Below, in pieces: positions 17,841 to 25,741 of a stretch of 42,864 nt of DNA. Both the position numbers and the translations under genes were made by a program. Location of the stretch: NCBI GenBank assembly GCA_019240395.1, contig JAFAYM010000135.1, positions 1 to 42,864 on the forward strand, in the 5' to 3' direction. Position 1 is the first letter of the stretch. Each line of letters begins with the position of its first letter. The stretch is from Acidisphaera sp. GTDB lineage: Bacteria; Pseudomonadota; Alphaproteobacteria; Acetobacterales; Acetobacteraceae. The notes under the pieces were generated by a model that was given only the letters and a program-made list of their open reading frames with translations, did no database searches and had not been told where the DNA came from.

Positions 17841-19952
17841 ATGCCACCCGACCAGCAAACCGGCCAGCCGCCCGCCCGCAGTGTCCGCTCTTCGGTCTGC
17901 CCGCATGACTGCCCCTCGACCTGCGCGCTGGAGGTGGAGGTCCTGGATGGGGTGCGGATCGGCCGGGTGGGGGGCGCGGCGGCAAACAGCTACACGGCCG
18001 GCGTGGTCTGCGCCAAGGTCGCCCGCTACGCCGAGCGCATCCACCATCCCGGCCGGCTGACCCGGCCGCTGGCGCGCAGCGGGCCGAAGGGCTCGGGGCG
18101 CTTCGTGCCGATCGGCTGGGACGAGGCGTTGGACCGCGTAGCGGGCGCCTTCACCGAGACCACGGCGCGGCACGGCGCGGAAGCGGTCTGGCCGTATTTC
18201 TTCGCCGGCACCATGGGCCTGCTGCAGCGCGACGGCATCAACCGCCTGCGGCACGCCATGCGCTATTCCCGCCAGAAGGGCACGATCTGCTCGGCGGTCG
18301 CGCAGGCCGGCTGGATGGCGGGGGTGGGGCGCTTCACCGGCCCCGATCCCAGGGAGATGGCGAAGTCCGACCTGCTCGTGGTCTGGGGCGGCAATCCCGT
18401 CGCCACCCAGGTGAACGCGATGGCCCACATCACCCGCGCCCGCAAGGAGCGCGGCGCCAGGCTGATCGTGGTCGACCCGTATCGCACCGGCACCGCGGCG
18501 GTGGCCGACACGCATATCGCGCTGCGCCCCGGCACCGACGGCGCGCTCGCCTGCGCGGTGATGCACGCGGCGTTCCGCGACGGGTATGCCGATCGCGCCT
18601 ACATGGCGCAATACGCCGACGAGCCGGCGGCGCTGGAAGCGCATCTGCGCACCCGCGATCCCGCCTGGGCGGCGTCCATCACCGGCCTGCCGGAAGCCGA
18701 GATCGAGGCCTTCGCGCGCGCCTACAACACGACGCAGCGCAGCTTCATCCGGCTCGGCTACGGGTTTTCGCGACTGCGCAACGGCGCCGCCAATCTGCAC
18801 GCCGTGAGCTGCCTGCCGACGGTGACCGGCGCCTGGCGGCATGAGGGCGGCGGCGCCTTCTGGGACAACCGCAGCATCTATCACTGGGACAAGACGCTGA
18901 TCGAAGGCCTCGATATGCAGGACCTCTCGGTGCGCGAGATGGACATGAGCCGGCTCGGCGCGGTGCTGACCGGCGATCGGACCGAGCTCGGCAGCGGGCC
19001 GCCGGTGCACGCCATGCTGATCCAGAACACCAACCCGGCTGTGGTGTGTCCGGACAGCAACCGGGTGCGGCGCGGTTTCCTGCGCGACGATTTGTTCGTC
19101 TGCGTGCACGAGCAGTTCATGACCGAGACGGCGCGGCTCGCCGACATCGTACTGCCGGCGACGATGTTCATGGAGCATGACGATCTCTATCAGGCCGGCG
19201 GGCACAGCCACCTCCAGATCGGCCCGAAGCTGATCGAGCCGCCCGGCGAATGCCGCTCCAATCACGCCGTGCTGCAGGGTCTGGCGAAGCGGCTGGGTGC
19301 GCGCCATCCCGGCTTCGAGATGACGGAGATGGAGATCATCGACGCGACGCTGCGCGCGTCGGGCTGGCCGGACGCGGCGACGGTGCTGGAACGGCGCTGG
19401 ATCGACGCGCAGCCGGACTTTGCCGAGAGCCATTTCCTCAACGGCTTCGGCCATGCCGACCGGCGTTTTCATTTCGCCCCGGATTGGAGCCGGATCGGGC
19501 CCGACCACGCGCGCATGCCGCGCCTGCCCGACCACATGGCGGCGATCGACGAGAGCACGCATGACCGTCCGTTCCGCCTGGTCGCGGCGCCGGCGCGGCA
19601 ATTCCTCAACACCAGCTTCACCGAGACGCCGACCAGCCGCAAGCGCGAGGACCGGCCGACGGCCCTGGTGCATCCCGACGACGCGGCGCGCCTCGGGCTG
19701 ATCGAAGGCGGGATGGTGCGGCTGGGCAATGCGCAGGGCGAGGTGGCCGTGCATGTGCGGCTGTTCGACGGCCTGCAGCCTGGGGTGGTGATCGTCGAGA
19801 GCGTCTGGCCGAACGCCGACTTCGTCGGCGGGGTCGGCATCAACGTGCTGACCAGCGACGACCCTGCGCCCCCGAACGGCGGCGCCGTGTTCCACGACAC
19901 CGCCGTCTGGATGCACGCCATGCAAGCGGAGCTTCCCGTCGCTGCGGAGTAA
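17841..19952 (+). CDS. Molybdopterin-dependent oxidoreductase with N-terminal [4Fe-4S] site
   Basis: Catalytic subunit of the DMSO-reductase superfamily, 703 residues. The cluster site CPHDCPSTC (Cys 20, 24, 28) with Cys57 binds one [4Fe-4S]. The bis-MGD domains follow (WGGNPVATQVN near 190; LIQNTNPAVVCPD near 395; ADIVLPATMFMEHDDLYQAGG near 435). The C-terminal cofactor-binding domain starts near 590 (FRLVAAPARQFLNTSF). Cys150/Ser151 lie where the Mo ligand is expected; which one ligates is not certain. No Tat signal, no FeS or membrane subunit and no maturation chaperone is adjacent, so it is probably a cytoplasmic single-subunit enzyme. Substrate unknown. Confidence 0.9.
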   Translation: MPPDQQTGQPPARSVRSSVCPHDCPSTCALEVEVLDGVRIGRVGGAAANSYTAGVVCAKVARYAERIHHPGRLTRPLARSGPKGSGRFVPIGWDEALDRVAGAFTETTARHGAEAVWPYFFAGTMGLLQRDGINRLRHAMRYSRQKGTICSAVAQAGWMAGVGRFTGPDPREMAKSDLLVVWGGNPVATQVNAMAHITRARKERGARLIVVDPYRTGTAAVADTHIALRPGTDGALACAVMHAAFRDGYADRAYMAQYADEPAALEAHLRTRDPAWAASITGLPEAEIEAFARAYNTTQRSFIRLGYGFSRLRNGAANLHAVSCLPTVTGAWRHEGGGAFWDNRSIYHWDKTLIEGLDMQDLSVREMDMSRLGAVLTGDRTELGSGPPVHAMLIQNTNPAVVCPDSNRVRRGFLRDDLFVCVHEQFMTETARLADIVLPATMFMEHDDLYQAGGHSHLQIGPKLIEPPGECRSNHAVLQGLAKRLGARHPGFEMTEMEIIDATLRASGWPDAATVLERRWIDAQPDFAESHFLNGFGHADRRFHFAPDWSRIGPDHARMPRLPDHMAAIDESTHDRPFRLVAAPARQFLNTSFTETPTSRKREDRPTALVHPDDAARLGLIEGGMVRLGNAQGEVAVHVRLFDGLQPGVVIVESVWPNADFVGGVGINVLTSDDPAPPNGGAVFHDTAVWMHAMQAELPVAAE

Positions 19953-19965
19953 TCGCGACACCTCG

Positions 19966-22626
19966 ATAGCGACCTACAAGGCGAAGCGCGACTTCAAGGT
20001 CACCGCCGAGCCCGAGCCCGTCATGCGGGGAGCTCGCACGGCTTCCCCGATGTTCGTCGTGCAGAAGCATCATGCGCACCGCGCCGGCCTGCACTGGGAT
20101 TTCCGGCTGGAGCATGGCGGCGTGCTGTGGAGCTGGGCGGTGCCGAAGGGCCCGTCCCTCGATCCAGCGGACCGCCGGGTGGCGATCCATGTCGAGGATC
20201 ACCCCATCGACTACGCGGATTTCCAGGGCACCATCCCGGACGGCCACTATGGTGCGGGGAAGGTGGAGACCTGGGATCGCGGCGACTGGGAGCCGCTGGA
20301 GGACCCGGACGAGGGCATGCGCCGGGGCAATCTGCGCTTCGTCCTGCACGGGCAGCGCCTGGCCGGCCGGTTCACGCTGGCCCGGCTGAGCCGGCGCGAT
20401 CCAAAGAAGCAGGAAGGGTGGTTCCTGATCAAGGGGCACGACGAGCGGGCTCGCGAGGGTGTCGACGCGCTCGTGCTCGAGCGGGAGGTGCCTCTCTCCA
20501 AGCCCGCCAAGGCGTCGCCGAAGAGGAAAGCCTCCGGTGCGCCGGCAAAAGGCGCGGTGCGCGGCCCGTTGCCGCTGCGTCCGGAGCCGCAGCTCTGCAC
20601 CATCGCCGACGAGCCGCCGGACGGCGATGACTGGGTCTGCGAAATCAAGTTCGACGGCTATCGCCTGATCGCCGCCATCGAGGACGGAAAAGTCCGCCTG
20701 CTCACCCGCAACGGCCACGACTGGACGGAGCGGATGCCGGCGCTGGCGGCCGCCGTCGCGCAGCTCGGCCCGCGCTCGGCGATGGTCGACGGCGAGCTCG
20801 TCGCCCTGCGCGAGGACGGCGTCTCCAGCTTCGCCGGCTTGCAGACGGCGTTGCGGGCCGGCCGCGACGACACGCTGTTCTTCTATGTCTTCGACCTGCT
20901 GCACCTGGAGGGCTGGGATCTGCGGCCCTGCGCCTTGCTGGAGCGCAAGCGGGTGCTGGCCGGACTGACGGGCTGGACCGGCATGCTGCGCTACAGTGAC
21001 CATCACCAGGGCCGCACGCATGACATGCGCCGCAACGCCTGTCGGATGCACCTCGAAGGGATCATCTGCAAGCGGGCCGACGCCCCCTACCAAAGCGGCC
21101 GCAGCCCGGCCTGGCTCAAGGTGAAATGCGGCGGCCGCGAGGAATTTCTCGTGCTCGGCTGGACGCCGCCCGCCGGCAGCCGGGTGGGCATCGGCGCGCT
21201 GCACGCCGGCTACTACGACCCCGCAGGTCGGCTGCACTACGCCGGCGGCATCGGTACCGGCTTTTCCGACCGGGAGCTCGCATCGTTGCGAAAGCGGCTC
21301 GAACCGCTCAAGGCGGACATCCCCGACGGCCTGCTCGTCTCGGGCGACCCGATCGATCCCGCGGTGACCTGGGTGCGGCCGGAGCTCGTCGCCGAAATCC
21401 AGTTCACCGGCTGGTCCGGGGCCGGGCGGGTGCGCCACGCCGTCTATCTCGGCCTGCGCGAGGACAAGCCCGCCCGCGACGTGGTCCGCGAGGTGGCCGA
21501 CCCGGATGCCGAGCGGACGCAATTGCCGCCGCCTCGCTCGACCGCCACCGTGGTGAGCGCGCGAAAGGGCTGGCACGGCGCGGTGCCGCCATTGCGGCGC
21601 GCCGTAGAGGGACCATCAAGACCCTCCGGCGCCGCCAAACCCGCCAGCGCAATCGTCGTGGCGCGCCCGCCCAAGCGCGCCGCCGTCACCATCGCCGGCG
21701 TCACGCTCAGCCACGCCGACCGGCAGCTCTGGCCCGGCATCACCAAGCAGGACCTCGCGGAATACTGGCAGGCCGTCGCGCCAGCCGCCCTCCCCGGCCT
21801 CGCCCGGCGCCCGCTCTCCATCCTGCGCTGCCCTGACGGCATCGACGGGCGGGAAAAGTTCTTTCAGAAGAACGGCCACGGCATCATGCCGCCGGCGGTG
21901 CGCGAAGGCAGCGTCGCCAGGCAGCCCTACCTCGCCATCGACGACGTCGAGGGGCTGATCTCCATGGCGCAGATGTCTGCCATCGAGCTGCATCCCTGGG
22001 GCGCCGCCGAGGCCGATCCGATGCACCCGGACCGCCTGGTGTTCGACCTCGACCCGGGCGAGGGCGTGAAATGGCCTGAAATCACCCGGGCCGCCCACCT
22101 CGTGCGCGAACGGCTGCAGCGCCTCGGGCTCGTGTCCTTCTGCCGCACCACCGGCGGCAAGGGCCTGCACGTCGTGGTGCCGCTCACCCCCGAAGCGGAC
22201 TGGGAGCGGGCGAAGCCGTTCTGCCGGGCGTTTGCCGAAGCCCTGGCGCAGGAACGGCCGGAACGCTACCTCGCCCACCTCAAGATCGCCGACCGCAGCG
22301 GCCGCATCCTCGTGGACTGGCTGCGCAACGGCCTCGGCGCGACCGCGGTCGCCTCGTTCTGTCCCCGCGCTCGCCCGGGCGCCACCGTCGCCACCCCGGT
22401 TGCGTGGGAGGAAGTCACGCCGAAGCTCGACCCTTCGGCCTTCACCGTGCGCACCGTGCCTGACCGGCTGGCCCGTCTGCGCAAGGACCCCTGGGCGGAG
22501 TTCGAGGCGGTGAACCAGCGCCTGCCGGACCTCGCCGCAAGACCCGCCGCCGGGGCAGGCAAGCCCAAGCCGGCCAAGGGCAAATCCTCGATCGTCATCG
22601 CGTCGCGGCCGCGGCCGCGCAGATGA
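19966..22626 (+). CDS. ligD: Multifunctional DNA ligase D (phosphoesterase-ligase-polymerase)
   Basis: Non-homologous end-joining enzyme in PE-LIG-POL order. From the first ATG (20023) it has 867 residues: PE domain about 1-150 (LHWDFRLE, HVEDHP, IPDGHYGAG), ATP-dependent ligase about 180-500 (active-site Lys209 in EIKFDGYR), and an archaeal-primase-like polymerase about 555-850 (VFDLDPGEG metal Asp pair; RTTGGKGLHVVVPL). In-frame sequence before that ATG encodes TYKAKRDFKVTAEPEP, the usual LigD beginning, yet no ATG, GTG or TTG exists between the stop at 19849 and 20023. I extend the gene to an ATA at 19966, where an ATG would be expected. No ku gene is in the window. It may be co-transcribed with the oxidoreductase gene upstream. 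Confidence 0.9.
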   Translation: MATYKAKRDFKVTAEPEPVMRGARTASPMFVVQKHHAHRAGLHWDFRLEHGGVLWSWAVPKGPSLDPADRRVAIHVEDHPIDYADFQGTIPDGHYGAGKVETWDRGDWEPLEDPDEGMRRGNLRFVLHGQRLAGRFTLARLSRRDPKKQEGWFLIKGHDERAREGVDALVLEREVPLSKPAKASPKRKASGAPAKGAVRGPLPLRPEPQLCTIADEPPDGDDWVCEIKFDGYRLIAAIEDGKVRLLTRNGHDWTERMPALAAAVAQLGPRSAMVDGELVALREDGVSSFAGLQTALRAGRDDTLFFYVFDLLHLEGWDLRPCALLERKRVLAGLTGWTGMLRYSDHHQGRTHDMRRNACRMHLEGIICKRADAPYQSGRSPAWLKVKCGGREEFLVLGWTPPAGSRVGIGALHAGYYDPAGRLHYAGGIGTGFSDRELASLRKRLEPLKADIPDGLLVSGDPIDPAVTWVRPELVAEIQFTGWSGAGRVRHAVYLGLREDKPARDVVREVADPDAERTQLPPPRSTATVVSARKGWHGAVPPLRRAVEGPSRPSGAAKPASAIVVARPPKRAAVTIAGVTLSHADRQLWPGITKQDLAEYWQAVAPAALPGLARRPLSILRCPDGIDGREKFFQKNGHGIMPPAVREGSVARQPYLAIDDVEGLISMAQMSAIELHPWGAAEADPMHPDRLVFDLDPGEGVKWPEITRAAHLVRERLQRLGLVSFCRTTGGKGLHVVVPLTPEADWERAKPFCRAFAEALAQERPERYLAHLKIADRSGRILVDWLRNGLGATAVASFCPRARPGATVATPVAWEEVTPKLDPSAFTVRTVPDRLARLRKDPWAEFEAVNQRLPDLAARPAAGAGKPKPAKGKSSIVIASRPRPRR

Positions 22627-22632
22627 AACGGG

Positions 22633-22729
22633 TCATACCAGTTCTCGGGCGCGCTGACTCATGGCCGTCATATCAGCAAAGCGGGATCCCATGTGCCGCG
22701 TGGACCCCCGCTTTCGCGGGGGTGACGAT
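22633..22729 (+). repeat. Dispersed 123-bp repeat, copy A (3' tail missing)
   Basis: First of two tandem direct copies between the convergent ends of ligD and the greA-like gene. It matches copy C at 29845-29967 (opposite strand) over its first ~97 bases and contains the hairpin CCCCCGCTTTCGCGGGGG (7-bp perfect stem). The last ~26 bases of the full element are absent. Confidence 0.85.
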
Positions 22730-22760
22730 CTTGCAGCCGAACCAAGGAACATCCGTCAGG

Positions 22761-22904
22761 TCATGCCAGTTCTCGGGCGCGCCGGCTCATGGCCGTCATA
22801 TCAGCGAAGCGGGAATCCATGTGCCGCGTGACCCCCGCTTTCGCAGGGTGACGATACCTTTCGCGGGGGTTGACGATAATGGGTGGCGCTCTGTGGGACC
22901 TCGT
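22761..22904 (+). repeat. Dispersed 123-bp repeat, copy B (with internal duplication)
   Basis: Second direct copy, 31 bp after copy A. It carries the complete 3' tail (ending GGGACCTCGT) but has about 25 extra bases where the hairpin region and TGACGAT are partly duplicated. It ends 8 bp from the stop codon of the greA-like gene, on the facing strand, as copy C does beside aspA. Confidence 0.85.
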
Positions 22905-22911
22905 ATAAGCG

Positions 22912-23388
22912 TCAGTCGCCCACGCCGATCGCTTCCACGGTGACGGCGGGGCGGCCGGGAACCTCCACCACCTCGCCCATCCGCGCGCCCAGCAGCGCCT
23001 GGGCCAGCGGCGCCGTCCAGCCCAGCAGGCCTTTTGCCGGATCGGCCTCGTCCTCGCCGACGATCCGATACCGCCCGGCCTCGCCGTTCGCCTTGCGGAT
23101 GGCCACCGTCGTGCCGAAAGCGACCTCTTCGGGCGGCGCCGTGGGCGCGTCCATCAGCCGGGCGCTGGCCCGCCGCGCCTGCCAATAGCGCAGGTCGCGC
23201 GCCAGCCTCGGTCGATCGAGGTCGTCCTGCGCCGCCGCCGCGAGCAAGCCCTGCAATCGCGAGACCTGGTCCTCGATGAGCTTCAGGCCGTTCGGGGTGA
23301 CCAGGTTCGGGTGCGTGCTGACCGGCCGTTCGGGCAGCACCGCCGCGTTCGCCTCGGCAGCCTCCTCGGAGACGAAAGCGCGGCTCAT
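22912..23388 (-). CDS. GreA/GreB-family transcription elongation factor
   Basis: RNA-polymerase secondary-channel protein of 158 residues that should stimulate transcript cleavage or a related activity. It starts MSRAFVSEE, as GreB-like proteins do. An N-terminal coiled-coil follows (about 30-75, THPNLVTPNGLKLIEDQVSRL), and a C-terminal FKBP-like domain starts near 85 (EVAFGTTVAIRKANGEAGRY). The acidic tip pair of the coiled-coil needed for cleavage falls near QDDLDRPR and looks present but shifted from classical GreA, so activity may differ. It lies 6 bp after the DUF2934 gene in the same operon, downstream of an EcfG-like promoter. It may be a stress-time second GreA, which is inference. 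Confidence 0.85.
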   Translation of the reverse strand: MSRAFVSEEAAEANAAVLPERPVSTHPNLVTPNGLKLIEDQVSRLQGLLAAAAQDDLDRPRLARDLRYWQARRASARLMDAPTAPPEEVAFGTTVAIRKANGEAGRYRIVGEDEADPAKGLLGWTAPLAQALLGARMGEVVEVPGRPAVTVEAIGVGD

Positions 23389-23394
23389 CGCACG

Positions 23395-23592
23395 CTAGCT
23401 GGTCGCCCCGGACAGGACGGGCAGGACGCCCGGCACGAGAGGCGAGGTCGGGTCATCGGCCTCCGCTTCGAGCTCGGCACGGGCGCGGTTCCAGTAGTCC
23501 TCGGGGCGGCCCTCGGGGCGGCCATCCTCCTCCCACAGCGCGTAGGCGCGTTCCCGGATCCGATCTTCCGGCGGCTTCTCGTCGATCGACAT
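23395..23592 (-). CDS. DUF2934 domain protein
   Basis: Small cytoplasmic protein of 65 residues. The DUF2934 pattern is clear: RIRERAYALWEEDGRPEGR at about 11-29, followed by DYWNRARAELEAE. No catalytic residues are known for the family, and its molecular role is unknown; it is often found near general-stress genes. The start is the ATG at 23592, after which the domain begins at once. It is the first gene of the operon with the GreA-like factor (6-bp gap), and an EcfG-like promoter lies 31-55 bp upstream. Confidence 0.85.
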   Translation of the reverse strand: MSIDEKPPEDRIRERAYALWEEDGRPEGRPEDYWNRARAELEAEADDPTSPLVPGVLPVLSGATS

Positions 23593-23622
23593 TCCGCGTC
23601 TCCTCGTCTGCCCTTCGACCGT

Positions 23623-23647
23623 AACGCGCAGCAGCGGCGGCTGTTCG
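23623..23647 (-). promoter_or_regulatory. EcfG-like general-stress promoter for the DUF2934-greA operon
   Basis: On the minus strand the sequence is CGAAC-N16-CGTT, one mismatch from the alphaproteobacterial EcfG consensus GGAAC-N16/17-CGTT. The -10 end lies 31 bases before the ATG at 23592. A second such site on the other strand lies 16 bases away. Confidence 0.5.
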
Positions 23648-23662
23648 ATGCCCCGGTCACCG

Positions 23663-23688
23663 GGAACTCCGGCATCCGGTGTCCTGTT
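23663..23688 (+). promoter_or_regulatory. EcfG-like general-stress promoter for the DUF6328-like gene
   Basis: GGAAC (23663-23667), 17 bases, then TGTT (23685-23688), one mismatch in the -10 from the EcfG consensus. It lies 58 bases before the ATG at 23747 and is divergent from the minus-strand site. Confidence 0.5.
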
Positions 23689-23746
23689 TCCCTCGACGAC
23701 CGTCCATGGCGAACGATGAAAGGTCGGTGCAGCAGGCGCGGAGCGG

Positions 23747-24679
23747 ATGGCGTCCATCGACGAACGACTGAAAGACGTGCTGGACGAGACGCGGCTGGCG
23801 ATGCTGGGCACCCAGCTGCTGATGGGCATGCAATACCGGGCGGCATTCTCGCCGATCTTCGACTCCCTGCCGCACCCTTTCCGGCTGCTGGACTGTGCCG
23901 CGCTCCTGCTGATCCTCGGGACGACCGGCCTGCTGCTCGCGACACCGCTGTTCCACCAGATCGCCGAGGCGGGCCACGCCACGCCCCGCATGCTGCACCG
24001 CGCCTCCGGCCATCTGCAGGCCGCCCTTCTGCCGCTGGCGACCGGCCTCGGGATCGACGTCGCGATCGGCTTTGCGCCGGTGACTGGAGCTTTGGGCGCC
24101 GCCGGAGCCGGCGGGCTCTTCGTCCTGGGTTCGCTGGCGGCCTGGTATATGTGGCCGCTGCTGTCGCCGCTGCGGCGCAAACCCCGCGAGGCGCCGAGGG
24201 AGAGCAAGCAGCAATCGCTCGAGACCCGCATCGGGCAGGTGCTCACCGAGCTGCGGGTCATCCTTCCCGGCGCGGCGGCGCTGTTCGGTTTCCAGTTCGC
24301 CGCGGCCCTGACCCAGGCCTTCGCACGGCTGCCGACAGTGTCGAAGGCCGTGCATCTCGCCAGCCTCGGGGCGGTGGCGCTGGCGGTGATCATGCTGATC
24401 GCCCCCGCCGCCTATCACCGGATCGCCGCCGGCGGCGACGCCGGGGAGGGCGTGCTGCGCTACGCCGTGCGCCTGATGATCCCGGGGGTGGGACTGCTGG
24501 CGCTCGGCCTGGTCGGGGATTGCTACGTCACGGTGCAGATGGTCATCGGCCGTCCGTTTCTGGCGCTGGCGATCAGCGGTGCCGCCTTCTTCGCCCTCGC
24601 CGCGCTGCTCTATGGGGTTCCGTTAGCGAGCCGGCGGCGCGGCGAGCGCGCTGCTCTGCAGCTCGGAGCCGCTTCCTGA
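23747..24679 (+). CDS. Membrane protein with two tandem DUF6328-like domains
   Basis: Inner-membrane protein of 310 residues with about eight hydrophobic segments. It consists of two related halves: residues 7-110 (RLKDVLDETRLAMLGTQLL, ATPLFHQIAEAG) and 162-260 (RIGQVLTELRVILPGAAAL, APAAYHRIAAGG). Both halves share the amphipathic start, four membrane segments and the A-P-x-x-[YF]-H-[RQ]-I-A motif. The pattern fits DUF6328, usually a single-domain protein of ~150 residues with no known role, so this is an internal duplication. A basic linker (PLRRKPREAPRESKQQ) joins the halves. The start at 23747 lies downstream of an EcfG-like promoter. The SDR gene follows 86 bp later on the same strand. 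Confidence 0.75.
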   Translation: MASIDERLKDVLDETRLAMLGTQLLMGMQYRAAFSPIFDSLPHPFRLLDCAALLLILGTTGLLLATPLFHQIAEAGHATPRMLHRASGHLQAALLPLATGLGIDVAIGFAPVTGALGAAGAGGLFVLGSLAAWYMWPLLSPLRRKPREAPRESKQQSLETRIGQVLTELRVILPGAAALFGFQFAAALTQAFARLPTVSKAVHLASLGAVALAVIMLIAPAAYHRIAAGGDAGEGVLRYAVRLMIPGVGLLALGLVGDCYVTVQMVIGRPFLALAISGAAFFALAALLYGVPLASRRRGERAALQLGAAS

Positions 24680-24765
24680 AGTCATTGGGTTCCGTTCACT
24701 AAGCCGAGCGGCGCAAACCCCGTCCGAACCCCGCTGTTAGCGGCAGACAAATATGGAGATAGCCA

Positions 24766-25638
24766 ATGCCGCAGGATCCGCAGACCGCGCACGCCACGCC
24801 GCCGCAGCCCGACCAGAAGCAGCCGCCACCCGGCAGCACCGGCGAGATGACGCCGAAACCGGACCACGGCGAGGAAAGCTATCGGGGATCCGGGCGGCTG
24901 GCCGGGCGCGCGGCCATCATCACCGGGGCAGATTCCGGCATCGGTCGCGCCGTCGCCATCGCTTACGCCCGGGAAGGCGCCGACGTGCTGATCTCCTATC
25001 TCGAGGAGCACGACGATGCCGCCGAAACCGCACGCTGGATCGAGCAGGCCGGCAGGCGCGCCATTGTCGTCGCCGGCAACGTCGCAGAGGAAAGCCACTG
25101 CAAGGAGCTGGTCGATCGCGCGGTCCGCGAGTTCGGCCGCCTCGACATCCTGGTCAACAACGCCGCCATGCAGCGGACCCACGAGAGCATCGAGGAAATC
25201 AGCTCGGAAGAGTGGGACCAGACCTTCCGCACAAACATCTACTCGCAATTCTACCTGTGCAAGGCAGCGATCCCGCACATGAAGCCCGGTTCGGCGATCG
25301 TCAACACGACCTCGATCAACGCCAAGAACCCCTCACCCCAGCTCCTGGCCTACGCCACGACGAAGGGGGCGATCGCCAACTTCACCGCCGGCCTGGCGCA
25401 GCTCGTGGCCGAGAAGGGCATTCGGGTGAACTGCGTGGCGCCCGGGCCGATCTGGACCCCGCTGATCCCCTCGACGATGCCCGAGGAGGCGGTGAAGAAT
25501 TTCGGCAAGAACACGCCCATGGGCCGCGCCGGCCAGCCTGCCGAACTCGCCCCGGCCTACGTCATGCTGGCGTCCGGGGAGGCCAGCTACATCACCGGTG
25601 CCCTCATCCCGGTGACCGGCGGGCGCCCCATGCTGTAG
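24766..25638 (+). CDS. SDR-family oxidoreductase (YdaD/YhdF-like general stress protein)
   Basis: Short-chain dehydrogenase of 290 residues with the ~45-residue Pro/Gln-rich N-terminal extension typical of the YdaD/YhdF group (PDQKQPPPGSTGEMTPKPDH). The NAD(P)-binding motif is TGADSGIGRAV at about 53-63, then NNAA near 130. The catalytic triad is Ser of TSINAKN, Tyr of LAYATTKGA and the Lys four residues on. Substrate is unknown; related proteins are induced by general stress. The ribosome site GGAG is at 24755. It sits directly after the DUF6328-like gene and may share its EcfG-type promoter. Confidence 0.9.
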   Translation: MPQDPQTAHATPPQPDQKQPPPGSTGEMTPKPDHGEESYRGSGRLAGRAAIITGADSGIGRAVAIAYAREGADVLISYLEEHDDAAETARWIEQAGRRAIVVAGNVAEESHCKELVDRAVREFGRLDILVNNAAMQRTHESIEEISSEEWDQTFRTNIYSQFYLCKAAIPHMKPGSAIVNTTSINAKNPSPQLLAYATTKGAIANFTAGLAQLVAEKGIRVNCVAPGPIWTPLIPSTMPEEAVKNFGKNTPMGRAGQPAELAPAYVMLASGEASYITGALIPVTGGRPML

Positions 25639-25741
25639 GCTGACATTCACTCTCGGGGAAAGCTCGCGCATGCGTGACCGCCGCCTGCCGGGCGAGTAGC
25701 GTCGTGTCCAGCCGACTCGCGACGCTTCCCGGGAGACATCG

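Noticed and set aside
17823-19961. A 712-codon minus-strand frame opposite the molybdopterin oxidoreductase
   Set aside because: Mirror image of a well-supported gene with cluster and cofactor motifs; the antisense product has no recognisable domain.
22746-22771. GGAAC-N17-AGTT resembling an EcfG promoter
   Set aside because: It points into the convergent gap with no gene downstream on that strand and spans the start of a repeat copy.
22633-22904. Two direct repeats that could hint at a CRISPR array
   Set aside because: The units are ~97-144 bp and only two; there are no regular 30-bp repeats or spacers and no cas genes, and a third copy lies 7 kb away.
24731-24743. CCGCT-GTT-AGCGG hairpin before the SDR gene as a terminator
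   Set aside because: Stem of only 5 bp with no T-tract; too weak to call.
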